Positions 34,708 through 45,841 of a DNA stretch of 64,000 bases are shown piece after piece (position 1 is the first letter of the stretch; the number at the start of each line of letters is the position of its first letter). The stretch covers positions 27,453,439 to 27,517,438 of the forward strand of contig CM050450.1 of NCBI GenBank assembly GCA_027563935.2. The letters run 5' to 3'. A program made the position numbers and the translations under genes. The stretch comes from Costus lasius (Eukaryota > Streptophyta > Magnoliopsida > Zingiberales > Costaceae). A model generated the notes under the pieces. It saw only the letters and a program-made list of their open reading frames with translations. It was not told where the DNA came from and searched no databases.

Positions 34708-37700
34708 CTACTTCACCGGGGTAGCGTCAGGACTGATCGACAAATTGTGGACGGCGACCTCCGGACTAAGGCCCGGCATCTCTTTATATGTCCATGCAAA
34801 GCAGTCACTAAACTCATGGAGGAGTGCTTCCAGCTGGTCCTTTTCATGCCGAGAGAGTTGTGCACTTATATAAGTGGGCCTGACATCCTCTTCTGACCCA
34901 AGATTGACCTCAATTAACTCATCGCAGGTGGTCTGCCCCCCATCTTCCAATTCTTTCGGTGCCCTTTTAAATTCTTCATTTTCTTGCTCCATTTCGTATG
35001 TTTCGCCTATTGTCACCATATTGCAAGTATATGGGTGAAACATAAGAGCTTCTTCACTTGGTTCTGTGTACCCTAGGCCCCGAGTATTGGAGATCTTCCC
35101 ATTTGGTAGCGTGATATTCCGTGAACCCGGGTTCCACAACTTCTCAAATTGACGCAGCTCACTCTTTGGACGAGGGTTCAAGCAACCGTACTTTTCTACG
35201 AGATCTCTTAAGCTCGGAGGGTAATAAACAAATGGGGGAACCTTGACGAATTGTGTTGACTCCGGGTGGTCCTCTTCGTCTGTCATGACGTGATGAATTT
35301 CGTCCGACTGATAGAAGTGTATTGGTTTATGGACAAAGAACCTTCCTCTTGTGCATTCCCTCTTGCTAGGGACAATAAAAGTCTTCATCTCTATGACTTG
35401 CGATGCATTCAGGGGGGTGAAACCCTTAAGGTAGCCTTGAGGAACTCTCAATACTCCTATCTCGTATTCTGCCACATTTTGTCGTGTCGTCAGTCTCTGT
35501 GACCAACCTTCCTTCTCATGGGTTTCGACCATGTTGCATGTAGAGGCTGAGCAGTCACTCGCTTCTGACTCGGAGTCACTTCCGAAATGGGGGCATGCTG
35601 ACAGAGTTGTTTTCTTTAGCTTGGAGATGATCGAGTTCTGCAGTATTGATTTCGCAGGCTGCGTTGCCGATCCAATAAAATAGTGCGCGTCTTCGTATTT
35701 AATTTCATGCACTGAGAAGGGTTGGATATCCCCGTCGATACGTTCCTCCCTTCCTTCTCTTAGGTACTTCAGGCATTGGTGTAAGGTAGAGGGGACTATG
35801 TGATTCTCGTGCAGCCAAGGCCTCCCGAGTAACGCCTTGTATGAGGTATCAGTGTCGATGACATGGAATTTGACTTTGGTCTTTAAGTCGTCGAGCTGTA
35901 ACGGTAAACATATAGAGCCTAAAGCCTTCTGGCTGTTCTTATTGAATCCTTGGATAATAACTTTTTCAGTTGTTAAATTATGGACGCCTAAAGAGAGGCT
36001 TTTTAAGGTCCGCAAGGTTACGAGGTTAACTGATGACTCTGGATCGATTAAGATTCTGCTTATCTTCATCCCTTCCACGTCTCCAGTCACATACAATGGT
36101 CGATTATGCTGCGACGTTCCCAATATCATGTCATCGTCGTTGAAGGTAATGGACGATGTAGCATATGTACTCAGCGCCTCTTTTATATCAGCCTCCACGA
36201 AGAATGCTTGGAATTTTTGAGGATTTTGTAAGGCGTAAATAAGAACATCTCTCAGTTCTTGTGACATCATCAAGGCGTCGTATATACTGAGGAGGGCGGG
36301 AACCTTTCTCAAATGTGATAATATGTTATATTCCGAAGAGGATAGCTTTAGTGGGGGTGCCGCGTCGTCGCCCACTTCCTGCGTTTCAATTTGCTTTCCT
36401 TTGAGTTTTTCCTTCTCTTTGTCTATCGTACGCCCTACCACGACCTTGCCGCTCCTAAGATTCATTTGGCAGGATTCGTTTATTTGCTCGCTGTTTTTGG
36501 CAGTAGGTACTTCCTCATACAGGTAGGCAGGTAAGATTTCATCTTCGGAGTCACTTCCCAAGTTGATCGCGTTGCAAGTACCCATCCTTGCAGTAGCGAC
36601 GCCTCTAATGTTGTCGGTTTTATCTTCCTCCAAGGGTTCCGGGATAACCGATATCATTCTGCAGGACTCCACCTCATACTCCTCATCCTCTGAATCATCT
36701 TCCAGGAGCCTCTCCCATACTTCTTCCGTGATGTAGTGGTGAAGTTTTATGGGCTCCGGCCTTTCTTGCACGTACTCTTCAAGTGAGTCGATGTATCTTT
36801 TGAGATCGTCCCTTTCTTGCGTTTTGGTCAAAAAGACTATTTTCTTATTTTTGTTTTTCAGCTGAGGACTCTTTTTCTTTTTCTCTTGATTTTCCTTCGT
36901 TGGCGGATGGGGTCTTGGCGATACGTATCGCGGGGACAAGGAGTCTTTCCACACTATGCCCGGTATTTGTTGTAATTTTTGGAGGAGTCGTAGCGTCTTC
37001 TTTGGCACTACGGTACTCCACTCTTGGCGCTCTACGTGCGTCGGATCTGTTCTGACTTGAACGACATCAACCTCCTCGGTTTGGGTTTCGTTCAATACTT
37101 GCTTCGATAGAGTTATCTTCCCTGTTTTATATTGTTTCTCCACCCAATCTTTGAAAATATAACAATCTTCTATCGTGTGCCCCAGTACGCGGTGGTAAGG
37201 GCAAAAGTTGGGATCGTCAGTTTTATTGCTTTCTTCGGGGCGCTTCGGCTCTGGTAGTTGTAAGCCATTTTTCAAGGCATCCCTAAAAATTTTCATCGTC
37301 TTTTCTCTTTTGAACGAATAAATTTTATTCTTTCTCTCTTCCAGGGTCAACGGCTTGCCCCGGCTATTTTCGCCGAGCGTTGGCGCTCTCTCGATTCGAG
37401 GTATGTTTGCATTGTGAACTTCTACCCTTTTGCCCTTGTTAGCAACGTTTGTATAGGCGATCTTGGATTCGTTCCTTCTTGGTTCCTCCCTTCTGAATTT
37501 TGGGTTTTGCATATTTATGTAAGGCTGATGGTTCGTTCGTTCCAATTTTGCCACTTGGGTGATCAATTCTTGAAACGTAGAGATGTTATTGCCGTAGAGA
37601 AAGGGGGCCATCCAGCTATCGATGTTACGGACCAACAAATCCACGGCCTCGGTTTGCTCTAGTGGCTTTTCGCATTTGATACTCAAGTTTCTCCACCTGG

Positions 37701-39015
37701 TAATGTAATTGAGGACGGTCTCATCCTTTCTCCTCTTTGTATCGGCCAGGTCCGCGATTGTAATCTTATCGCTTACCGAAGCAAACTTCATCCTGAAGGC
37801 TTCCTCCATGTCAGCCCAAGTCCCGATAGCTACGTTCTCCAGAGAGTAGTACCACTCAAAGGCAACCCCTGAGAGGCTTTGTGGAAACTGCCGGAGCAAT
37901 AAGGCGTCGTTGCCGCCAGTGTTCCCACAAGTCGCGACGAAGTGGGCCAAGTGTTGGTCGGGGTTTCCTACTCCACTAAACATCTTAAAATGCGGTACGA
38001 TGTACCCTTTGGGGTAAGGGATATTATCGTATGCAGCTGGGTAAGGTCTCCCTCGTCTCCTCCGTGGAGCGATTTTGGTTCCCTCCATTTGCCTCAGCTG
38101 GTCCATCACCATTTCCTGTACTTCTTTCCTAGTCAAGGTAATGGCCTCGTCATTTGACTGTGCTGGCAAGGAAGATGTCGCCGGAGCGTTATTTTGTTCC
38201 CGCGATGACTGTTCCTGGCGTAACATCATCTCTTGCGTCTTTGCAAGAGCACTAGTCACCTCCTCGAACTTCGCCATGAGGATGCTCATGTCGTTATCCC
38301 TCTTCTTAAGTTGTCTCTTAAGGTCGGCGATAGCTTCATCTCTATGGTCATGATTAGTGGTCATGACGGGTTCTTCCTCTTCCTCTTCCTCTTCGAAAGT
38401 TTCTTGGTGTAGAGGGGTTGCTCCTAGTTCGTACCGTTGAACAGGCTCCTGGATTACAATAGAAGCCAACTTTTTATTCTTGGCTTTCCTTGTCATTGTC
38501 CGAAGGGTATCCTCCTCAGAATTAGAGCCGGTCTCCCGTGCGTGTTCCACCATCCGCACTGTGTGGATTATATGACCCTCTGTTTCCTTATGGCTGATCT
38601 TGGAACGTCTTTCCTTTCTTTTCACGTTCCTCAGAACCCTCTTGTATGCCTCGTAAATCCCTTGAGATATTGTCTTTTGAGTAGTGATATTTCTGGGCTT
38701 TGGGTGTGGCTTGGCCTGTACGTGGGTTTGCAGCCGCAGTCCCTCCACCAGGTTAGAATTTCTCGTAACTGATAGAAGTGGTGCAAATTTGTTTGTTACG
38801 GCTGTTTCTGTCTTGGAGGCAGAATAATTACGCCTTACAGGGATTAGGCGACCTTGTCTGGAGAGCCTAGCCTTCTTCTTCCTTAAGGCTTGTCGTTCCC
38901 GCTTTTTTGTCTCTCCAGGGCTTGAGAATACAGCTTGGTGAATCTTGCCCCCATTAACAGTGAAGGATGCTTCCTCCTCCTCTTTGTCGAACACGCCCCC
39001 CATTAGCAGCGACAA
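34708..39015 (-). CDS. Ogre-type gag-protease polyprotein
   Basis: The frame has 1435 residues. The N-terminal 300 residues are basic, then acidic (eight-Glu run near 210), then coiled-coil-like (KRQLKKRDND). The gag core lies at about 335-500 (YIVPHFKMFSGVGNPDQHL, FEWYYSLENVAIGTWADMEE). A variant zinc motif CPYHRVLGHTIEDC is near 605-618. A long linker leads to an aspartic protease near 970-1110, with ILIDPESSVN around 985 and LLGRPWL. Known proteases carry D-[STG]-G at this site; here it reads D-P-E. The C-terminus holds a long tether to pol. The frame ends in TAG at 34708-34710. The true start may be upstream (39226) if a slip occurs at the G6 run (38996-39001). Confidence 0.93.
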   Translation of the reverse strand: MSLLMGGVFDKEEEEASFTVNGGKIHQAVFSSPGETKKRERQALRKKKARLSRQGRLIPVRRNYSASKTETAVTNKFAPLLSVTRNSNLVEGLRLQTHVQAKPHPKPRNITTQKTISQGIYEAYKRVLRNVKRKERRSKISHKETEGHIIHTVRMVEHARETGSNSEEDTLRTMTRKAKNKKLASIVIQEPVQRYELGATPLHQETFEEEEEEEEPVMTTNHDHRDEAIADLKRQLKKRDNDMSILMAKFEEVTSALAKTQEMMLRQEQSSREQNNAPATSSLPAQSNDEAITLTRKEVQEMVMDQLRQMEGTKIAPRRRRGRPYPAAYDNIPYPKGYIVPHFKMFSGVGNPDQHLAHFVATCGNTGGNDALLLRQFPQSLSGVAFEWYYSLENVAIGTWADMEEAFRMKFASVSDKITIADLADTKRRKDETVLNYITRWRNLSIKCEKPLEQTEAVDLLVRNIDSWMAPFLYGNNISTFQELITQVAKLERTNHQPYINMQNPKFRREEPRRNESKIAYTNVANKGKRVEVHNANIPRIERAPTLGENSRGKPLTLEERKNKIYSFKREKTMKIFRDALKNGLQLPEPKRPEESNKTDDPNFCPYHRVLGHTIEDCYIFKDWVEKQYKTGKITLSKQVLNETQTEEVDVVQVRTDPTHVERQEWSTVVPKKTLRLLQKLQQIPGIVWKDSLSPRYVSPRPHPPTKENQEKKKKSPQLKNKNKKIVFLTKTQERDDLKRYIDSLEEYVQERPEPIKLHHYITEEVWERLLEDDSEDEEYEVESCRMISVIPEPLEEDKTDNIRGVATARMGTCNAINLGSDSEDEILPAYLYEEVPTAKNSEQINESCQMNLRSGKVVVGRTIDKEKEKLKGKQIETQEVGDDAAPPLKLSSSEYNILSHLRKVPALLSIYDALMMSQELRDVLIYALQNPQKFQAFFVEADIKEALSTYATSSITFNDDDMILGTSQHNRPLYVTGDVEGMKISRILIDPESSVNLVTLRTLKSLSLGVHNLTTEKVIIQGFNKNSQKALGSICLPLQLDDLKTKVKFHVIDTDTSYKALLGRPWLHENHIVPSTLHQCLKYLREGREERIDGDIQPFSVHEIKYEDAHYFIGSATQPAKSILQNSIISKLKKTTLSACPHFGSDSESEASDCSASTCNMVETHEKEGWSQRLTTRQNVAEYEIGVLRVPQGYLKGFTPLNASQVIEMKTFIVPSKRECTRGRFFVHKPIHFYQSDEIHHVMTDEEDHPESTQFVKVPPFVYYPPSLRDLVEKYGCLNPRPKSELRQFEKLWNPGSRNITLPNGKISNTRGLGYTEPSEEALMFHPYTCNMVTIGETYEMEQENEEFKRAPKELEDGGQTTCDELIEVNLGSEEDVRPTYISAQLSRHEKDQLEALLHEFSDCFAWTYKEMPGLSPEVAVHNLSISPDATPVK

Positions 39016-39241
39016 GCAGTTCTTCCTTTTTTGTGACAGTCTTTTTATTCTTCAAGGAGGTCTTACTCTTGATGGTCGGAGTGATATTTCCCTCACCCTT
39101 AATGTTTTCAGAGTCTATGAAGGGTAGGTAGATAAACTCAACGTCTTCCTCCGAAATGGAGCCAAATTGGACGCCGTGCATGATGATCGAAGCGTCCTCA
39201 ACAAAGATGTTCAATTTCTTTGCCATTTTTCTGTAAAACAA
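38954..39241 (-). CDS. Short 5' frame overlapping gag
   Basis: This 95-residue frame contains MAKKLNIFVEDASIIMHG (Met at 39226) and lies directly after the leader. It overlaps the start of gag in another reading frame. The overlap contains a run of six G (minus strand, 38996-39001), where the coding sense passes from one frame to the other. It may be the original N-terminus of gag, separated by a 1-bp slip, or a small separate product. Ogre elements are known for an extra frame upstream of gag, but those are much longer, so I do not equate them. Confidence 0.5.
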   Translation of the reverse strand: MFYRKMAKKLNIFVEDASIIMHGVQFGSISEEDVEFIYLPFIDSENIKGEGNITPTIKSKTSLKNKKTVTKKEELLVAANGGRVRQRGGGSILHC

Positions 39242-39312
39242 AAGAAGTGTAAGGACGAGGGCGTGGAATTCGGTGTTGCGTAGTATAGATCTCGAAGATG
39301 AAAGGAGAAGCC

Positions 39313-39334
39313 TGTCCCACCGGGCGTGCCAGAA
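39313..39334 (-). promoter_or_regulatory. Primer binding site of the Ogre-type element
   Basis: On the minus strand, TGGCACGCCCGGTGGGAC (about 39313-39330) begins 6 bp after the 5' LTR. Its complement ends in CCA, as expected for a tRNA 3' end. I did not assign the tRNA. Confidence 0.7.
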
Positions 39335-39664
39335 TTTGTGGGGTCATTTTGTTACATCGAGAATGTATTATGACCGTTTCAAATCCACCTTAAATTAATA
39401 AGGCTTTTTGTTTAATGGGTTCTGGCTTCCAATGAGCGCAAGCACTCTTTGTTAATTACCCCTAAAATTAGGGAACCTTTGATTAAGAGATCTATATTAC
39501 GTAACAACACAAGAGAGATGAGTCAAACGATATCATTCATAAATATAATTTGACATAATACATAAGATGATAAAGGAAAAGAACTTCCATCAACATGGAC
39601 AATTTGTGTTCGTTCAATTTTGGTCTTGTGACAATGCATTGGGTAACACCCGGCCTAGGCAATA

Positions 39665-40504
39665 CAACGTTATATTGAGGAGCTACGCCCCGATGGTAAA
39701 CATCGACGTACGCACCTCCCAAACAATATTTCATCGTAATGCGTTAAGGCATGTTGGGTATTGGATCTAAGATCACCCAGCCTTGATGGCGTGTCGGGTG
39801 GCTTGACTTTGAAGGAAATTACTCGGCCATGCGGCACGTCGAGTAACTAGAATTTGGGAATTGTCCGGCCTTGCGGTGAGTTAGATAATTTGATTTAGAA
39901 TCTTATCCGGCCTTGTGGCATGATGGATAATTTGATTTGGAAATTTATCCGGCCTTGCGGCGTGATGGATAATTTGTTTTGAAAATTTATCCGGCCTTGC
40001 GGCATATTGGATGACTTGATTTGGAATTTATCCAGCCTTGCGGCGTGATGGATAACTTGATTTGGAATTTATCCAGCCTTGCGGCGTGATGGATAATTTG
40101 TTTTGAAAATTTATCCGGCCTTGCGGCATATTGGATGACTTGATTTGGAATTTATCCAGCCTTGCGGCGTGATGGATAACTTGATTTGGAATTTATCCAG
40201 CCTTGCGGCGTGATGGATAATTTGATTCGGAATTTATCCGGCCTTGCGGCGTGTTGGATGATTTGATTTGGAAATTTATCCGGCCTTGCGGCATATTGGA
40301 TAACTTGATTTGGAATTTATCCAACCTTGCGGCGTGATGGATAGTTTGATTTGGAATTTATCCGGCCTTGCGGCGCGTTGGATAATTTGTTTTGGAAATT
40401 TATCCGGCCTCAATGAACGCGATACTATATCGAGGAGCTACGCCCCGACATCAAACATCGACGTACGCACCTCACAAACAATATTTCATCGTAATACGTC
40501 AAGG
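39665..40504 (-). repeat. Minisatellite and direct blocks in the 5' LTR
   Basis: This is the counterpart of 25063-25902, with the same unit number and a few substitutions (for example CATAATGG at 25359 against CGTGATGG here). The array has not changed length since insertion. Confidence 0.92.
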
Positions 40505-40949
40505 CTCCGAGACATCTTGATTTTTTATTATTATTTTTGGAGTTAACTCTTAGGCATGACTTGATTCATGTTTAAGCTGTTAGTCAAAAGGCTTAAACGG
40601 AGATGAATTTTTGCTTCATTCACGCATGTGAAGTATCAAATTCAAGAGATCGAGAAGGAGGTGCCGTCACCATTTTTGCACCGCCCATGTTTTTATTTGC
40701 TTCTTTTTTATTTCACTTAGGATATTATTATCACTATAATTTATTTTTATATTTTTTTTTGTTCCCGTCGCGGAAGAGTAAAGTCACTCTCCTTTTTTTT
40801 TAGCGCAAGTCGGCGCCAGCCGGTGGGTGAAATCGAGATGCTATTCCGTTTCCGGCGGCGCCAGGCTTCCATCGATGGTGTGCTGTAAGCGGCTCTGATG
40901 GTTTTGGACGAGTTGGCGTCAGCGAATTCATTGAGGATGTCGTCCGGCG

Positions 40950-41150
40950 GCGATAGAGGCAAAGGCGTTCGTCCGCCTCTGGAGACGGCAGTGACATCGG
41001 CTTGTCGTCTCAAGCGGCGATAGAGGCAAAGGCGTTCGTCCGCCTCTGGAGACGGCGGTGACATCGACTTGTCGTCTCAAGCGGCGATAGAGGCAAAGGC
41101 GTTCGTCCGCCTCTGGAGACGGCGGTGACATCGACTTGTCGTCTCAAGCG
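40950..41150 (-). repeat. 67-bp tandem repeat, three units (5' LTR copy)
   Basis: Counterpart of 26348-26548, with the same unit count. One G-to-A difference lies near 40989. Confidence 0.9.
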
Positions 41151-44100
41151 GCGATGGAATCAACAATCTGGCAAGGGAAGGGACAGTTAGCAAATCCCAT
41201 GGCCGAAGCTACGGCTTCGCTGTCAGATCCGAGCCCCAGGAAAATGTCATGTTGCCCTATTGAACACGGGGCGGAAGATTTTGGAGACGAAGACAGGGTT
41301 TAGCTTTGATGCTGAGCTTTGTTAGCTCAAATTGGAGATCTGACTTTGTTAGCTCAAATTGGAGATCGGCGAGTGAGATCTTCCCCTCTACCCTTCCTAG
41401 TAATTCCATGACGTCTGGTTTCTTTCATTTCTTTCCGGCAAGGCAGGGCCGTGGAAGATTTCACAACCATGAAATCGGTCGAGTACTGAGCGGAAAACTC
41501 CATGGCAGGGCCGTGGGGAAATTTCACAGCTGTAAACCCAGGTGATCCCTCCGGCCAGTGACCGTGAGTTTGCTTCGTCGAAGGCACCAACAGAATGGAT
41601 GCTAGTGAAAGAAACGCAGCAATCCGGATGGGATGGAAGGATCCGGGGCCGCAGAAACCTGCTATTGGCTAGGAAGTATTGGTGTGAGACATTCGCCTAC
41701 AGCTGAATGCGGCGGCGACCTCAGCTTGTTGCAGCTTATTCTAGACCGTGGCAGCCCTCGGCGGTGAGCTCTGGAGGTGGCGCCAGGGGAGTTCGTTTAG
41801 GCAATGGCTACTTGAAGGAACAGTTTTAGCCTTGGGTGATGGCTGCATGGCGATTGGTGGGTCCGGTAGATGACGGTGGATGAGGAGTTGATTTGGGAAG
41901 AAATCCTTTGACGTTGTCTATCTGCAGCAAGGTAGACTGTAGTACTCCTTCAGTATGCAGCGACAGAGGATACGGCGTCAATGGAGCTGTGGCGCTGCAT
42001 CCGTCGGGTTTTTAGCGACTTGTCCGAGGGGGGAATGGCTAGATCGGCCGGGCTCCCAGCCAGCAACTTCTACCGGAAATGAAGACGATGAGCTCAATTT
42101 CTCCGTCTTCAGCGGCAATGACAGAATCTTCTTGTTGAGGCATTGAAATCCAAGCGGGTCGGGTTTAAGCAAAATCGAGTAGGATCCGGCAAGGTCGGGT
42201 TGGATCCATTGATACCGAATTTTACTTGGGACTCGGATTGAAATTAGGGTTTGATTAGGGTGGATTTCCCCATCACAACATCATTCTTTGCCGTTGGGGA
42301 TTGAAGGTCGGTGGTGCGAAATTCTCTTCTATTTCTCTTGTTCTTCTCGTTATCACTATTTTTTTTATGACGAAAGTCCGCCTATAAGCTTTTTGTAAGA
42401 ATATTTATCTTGTGCATGTTCACTGAAGGTTTGATTTGTTCTTCTGCGGTGTTTTGATGAAGAAGAGATGGCTGGAGCAGGAGATGAATCTGATGGTCGT
42501 GATGGAGCTGCAGGTGGCGGTAGCGATGGTTGATTCGGGATGGATTCATCGTCGTCGCATCAATCGAAGTAAAGTAATGCTTTCCAGTCAAATTTCTGAT
42601 CAACAATCGGTTCCATATTTCCTTTTAGCGGCTGGGAATGGTTTTCTGGGCATATCCACCTCAATTGGATCCCAGTCCAGCGATCCGATTCAAACCTTAT
42701 TTTGTTTGTATATCTGACTCTGTTTTTTTTAACAAATCTTTCCTTTTCAGACGACTGTTAAAAATCTAAAGATATTAAATTGAGGATACTCCCTTCCGTG
42801 GACCAGGTAATCAACCATCATCCAATTTTTGCAGCCATTGTCTGTCAGCAAGAATTTCGTTTGCCTCTCTTAATCCAGTTTCTCACTTCGATTTGAGTCA
42901 GAAGCCCCGGCGGCGTTTGTATCAAGGGCTTGAACGGAGGGATTTCTTTTCTGTGCTGCTTGGTTTGACGCCTAGTTCTGAAAGAGGCGAGAAGAGCAGC
43001 AGAGGACTCAAGCGGGTATTTCTATTCTCCTTCGAGTGTCTTCCCTGGCTTATGGGTTCTTCTGTTTCTTTTATTTATTTCTTTTTTTGATTTTCCTTCT
43101 TTTTTACTCTCTTGTTTTTGCATGGTTTTGTTGTCTGATCTTCATCCTCCGCAAGTCCCAGCTTTCCATTTTTTGTTTTTTTTTTAACGAATCTTCTCGA
43201 TATCCTCTTGATGAATTCTCACTCTCTCCTCACTCTCTTACTTTCACACTCTCTTCATCTTCTCATCTCTTCGCCCCGCATTCTCTTCATATTTTCACTC
43301 ACAAATGCCACCGGTGCTTAATGCACCTCAGGCCTACATAAATAAAATGAAATGAGGGAACGGTGTGTGTGTGCAGTGGTGCTATTCAGCACTCTGTGAT
43401 GCCACCGGTGCTTAGTGCACCTCAGGCCTACTTAAACAAGAGGAACTTCCCTTTCTTACCTAGATGTTTTTTTTTCTTCTTGCAGCTCCCTGACGATCCT
43501 TTTATCTCAGTGTCTTCTTTGTTGCAGCGTTTCCTCCGTCTCTTTTTTTCTGTCTGGCCGAACCCTCCTTATATAGGCCACCAGCGGTAAAAAAAAATGA
43601 GGCCATGCTTAACCTCTATCCCTTTGTCTTATTGAGCTTTTCTTGCGAGACCACCTTTCATTTCTTTTCTCTGTCAGCTCTACTCACTTCTTCTTGCTGG
43701 CTGTTTTGTCCTGATTTTCAATAATGGCTACTGCAATCGTCTCTTTCGAAGTTTCCTTCTGAACATTTGCCATTATACTTTCGGCGTCATTAATTGCACA
43801 AGTCAGTTTTTTTATTTTCTTTTTTTGCTTCGCGCTTCTTCCATTCCTGTGGCGGCCACATTTCTTTTCTGCCAACTGTGGCAGGCCCCTTTCTTTCTTG
43901 CCCTTTCACCAGCCCCGACTGCTTCCGCTTTGTCGGCTATCTTCCCTTTTTTCCCTTTTTTTTTTTTAGCTGCTGCGACTAGCGTTTCTTTATCTCTGGC
44001 TATCTTTTATTTTGGCAGCAGCTTTGGGAAAATGGTCATATTTTCTTCTTTGACTTTGATTTTTTTTTTTGACTTGTCTTGTCTACATAGCATTTGGCAG

Positions 44101-45406
44101 GGTTTGGTGATCTCTTCGTTCTATTTTCTGCAGATTTTCTTCTTTTTTTTTTATTCTGAATTCTATCCCATTGCGAATTCCATCTCTCTTTTGCTTGCTA
44201 TTGACACATGAGTTAAAATGAAATTTGACTTCATCTTCCTATGCATGATTCCATCATGTCAAGATAAGTTTTGAATTAGCTTGGCCACGTGTGCATTGTT
44301 TGACGATCTGGTATATTCATGCTGTGGGGCTCCATTATGAACTTTAAGTGATGAGTTATCTCATAGCTCGGCAGGACTTGTTGTCCATGAACACCAGGAC
44401 CCTATTATTCATTCGGTTTCTCATAATTCTTCCCCAAACATCTCTAGTGTTATGTCTTGAAGAATAAACCCTCCTTGCTTTCATTTGCAGGCAGGGTATG
44501 CGTCCTTTCGATGGGCGGTGAATCGGGAATAATTGGACACAGATGCTGAGATTTGGGAGGTGATCCAATTCTTTATCTCATCAGGTGCTCTAGGATGCTG
44601 ATGAAGTTCATGTGTGCTGGTATTCTAATGTAATATGCATGGTTTGTACTCTAGTGGAAACGTTTTATATCTAATATGATACTATTTTTGTTAAGTAGAA
44701 TGTGGACCGTTTTCTTTTTCGGTCATCACATGGCGTTTGAACTTTTTTGCCTTGTTCTTGTTACCTGCTCACTGAGAATAGTAGATCCTATGTTTGCTGG
44801 ATATTTGGCTGTTTATGATCAATCTTGTGCGATGACTTGATCACTTAGAATTATAAAGTAGCAGAATTGTGTTGCTTTGTGATGTCCGCTTGATTAATAT
44901 GTCTTCAGCATCGGTTATAAGGGACCACTTTCTTCTTCTATGCTTGCCGTGTGATTTCATCTGTGCTGCTTTTGATGCTTTATAGCGAGAAAGTACAACA
45001 AGAACCTGTCAATAACTATCTTGGCTGTAGAATCTCGTGCAACTTGGTTGTAAGCATAGCCCAATCAATGGATAGTACAGTAGACAGACAAGGAGCAAAG
45101 TTGGTGGTTGTGGATTTTCAGGCATTAAATTTTTTTACTGGTAATTCAGTAACCTTTCTCAGATCCATTTTACTAGTTCAATTTGCTGCATAGAGGTAAA
45201 AAGAGACACAACATAGAAGGAGCCAAGCATGTGTTTACTGAATGAAAATTTGTAATACTGTCATGCTTGGATTCCAAATTCCCCTTTCTACAGCATTTGG
45301 AACCCTGATGGTTCATTAGGATAAATCCCGTGTGCAATCTGGTACGCCGGCAGGAACCTTCAAGCAATAAAACTTATTTCAGAACTCAAAAGATTATGGT
45401 TCAACA

Positions 45407-45841
45407 CTCACCAACAAAACTAGAGTGATCAGCAGATCACAAACATAGTGATAGTAAAATCACAAACAGAAGTGCTCAACCACAAGCACAACAATGTCCT
45501 AGATTGGTTGGACTATATTATCCTCAACTTAGACTCGCACAATTTTGGAATCAATCTTTTCTTGTATTCTCAATCTTTTAGACCACAAAGTTTATCACCT
45601 TAACCTTTAAACAGTAAACCTTAACTTGAATCCATAAACTTTGTACTGTAAACCCTATGGTTCAATCTCACAAATCTTGTGTCCTTACTGTAACCCAATA
45701 AACAACTTAGGCTATTCATCAAAGACAAATCATAATCCTTAGTAGTCTCCTTATATCCTAAGTTCCTAAAAGCTCAACTAGGATTTTAAGTTCAAGTTTA
45801 GGTTTTCCCTAAGCCTTAAACTATTCCTCTGATACCAAATA
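45407..45841 (-). other. Non-coding interior piece with primer site
   Basis: On the minus strand TGGTATCAGAGG (45826-45837) lies 4 bp after the 5' LTR and matches an initiator tRNA-Met primer site. The rest is AT-rich with no protein signal. It joins to 24360-24734 once the Ogre-type element is removed. Confidence 0.8.

Larger units (their letters stand above)
24735..45406 (-). mobile_element. Complete Tat/Ogre-type Ty3/gypsy retrotransposon (20.7 kb)
   Basis: TSD ctcac (24730-24734 and 45407-45411), TG...CA termini and two very long direct LTRs (24735-31109 and 39337-45406) define the element. The 8.2-kb interior on the minus strand has, in order, a primer site, a short 5' frame, gag-protease (34708-39015), RT-RNase H-archaeal-type RNase H-integrase (31591-34695), a hairpin and a polypurine tract. 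The dual RNase H and the gag zinc motif place it in the Tat clade, near Ogre-like elements. The LTRs are nearly identical apart from one 303-bp deletion and about 15-20 noticed substitutions. It is the youngest large insertion in the window and may be close to intact. Confidence 0.95.
39337..45406 (-). repeat. 5' LTR of the Ogre-type element (6070 bp)
   Basis: It matches 24735-31109 almost base for base. Differences I noticed include 26247/40849, 26302/40904, 27918 (one extra G), 30474, 30593 and 30706. A single deletion of about 303 bp lies near 43228, where CACTCTCT words at both edges of the lost segment in the other LTR suggest slippage or short-repeat recombination. Confidence 0.95.
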
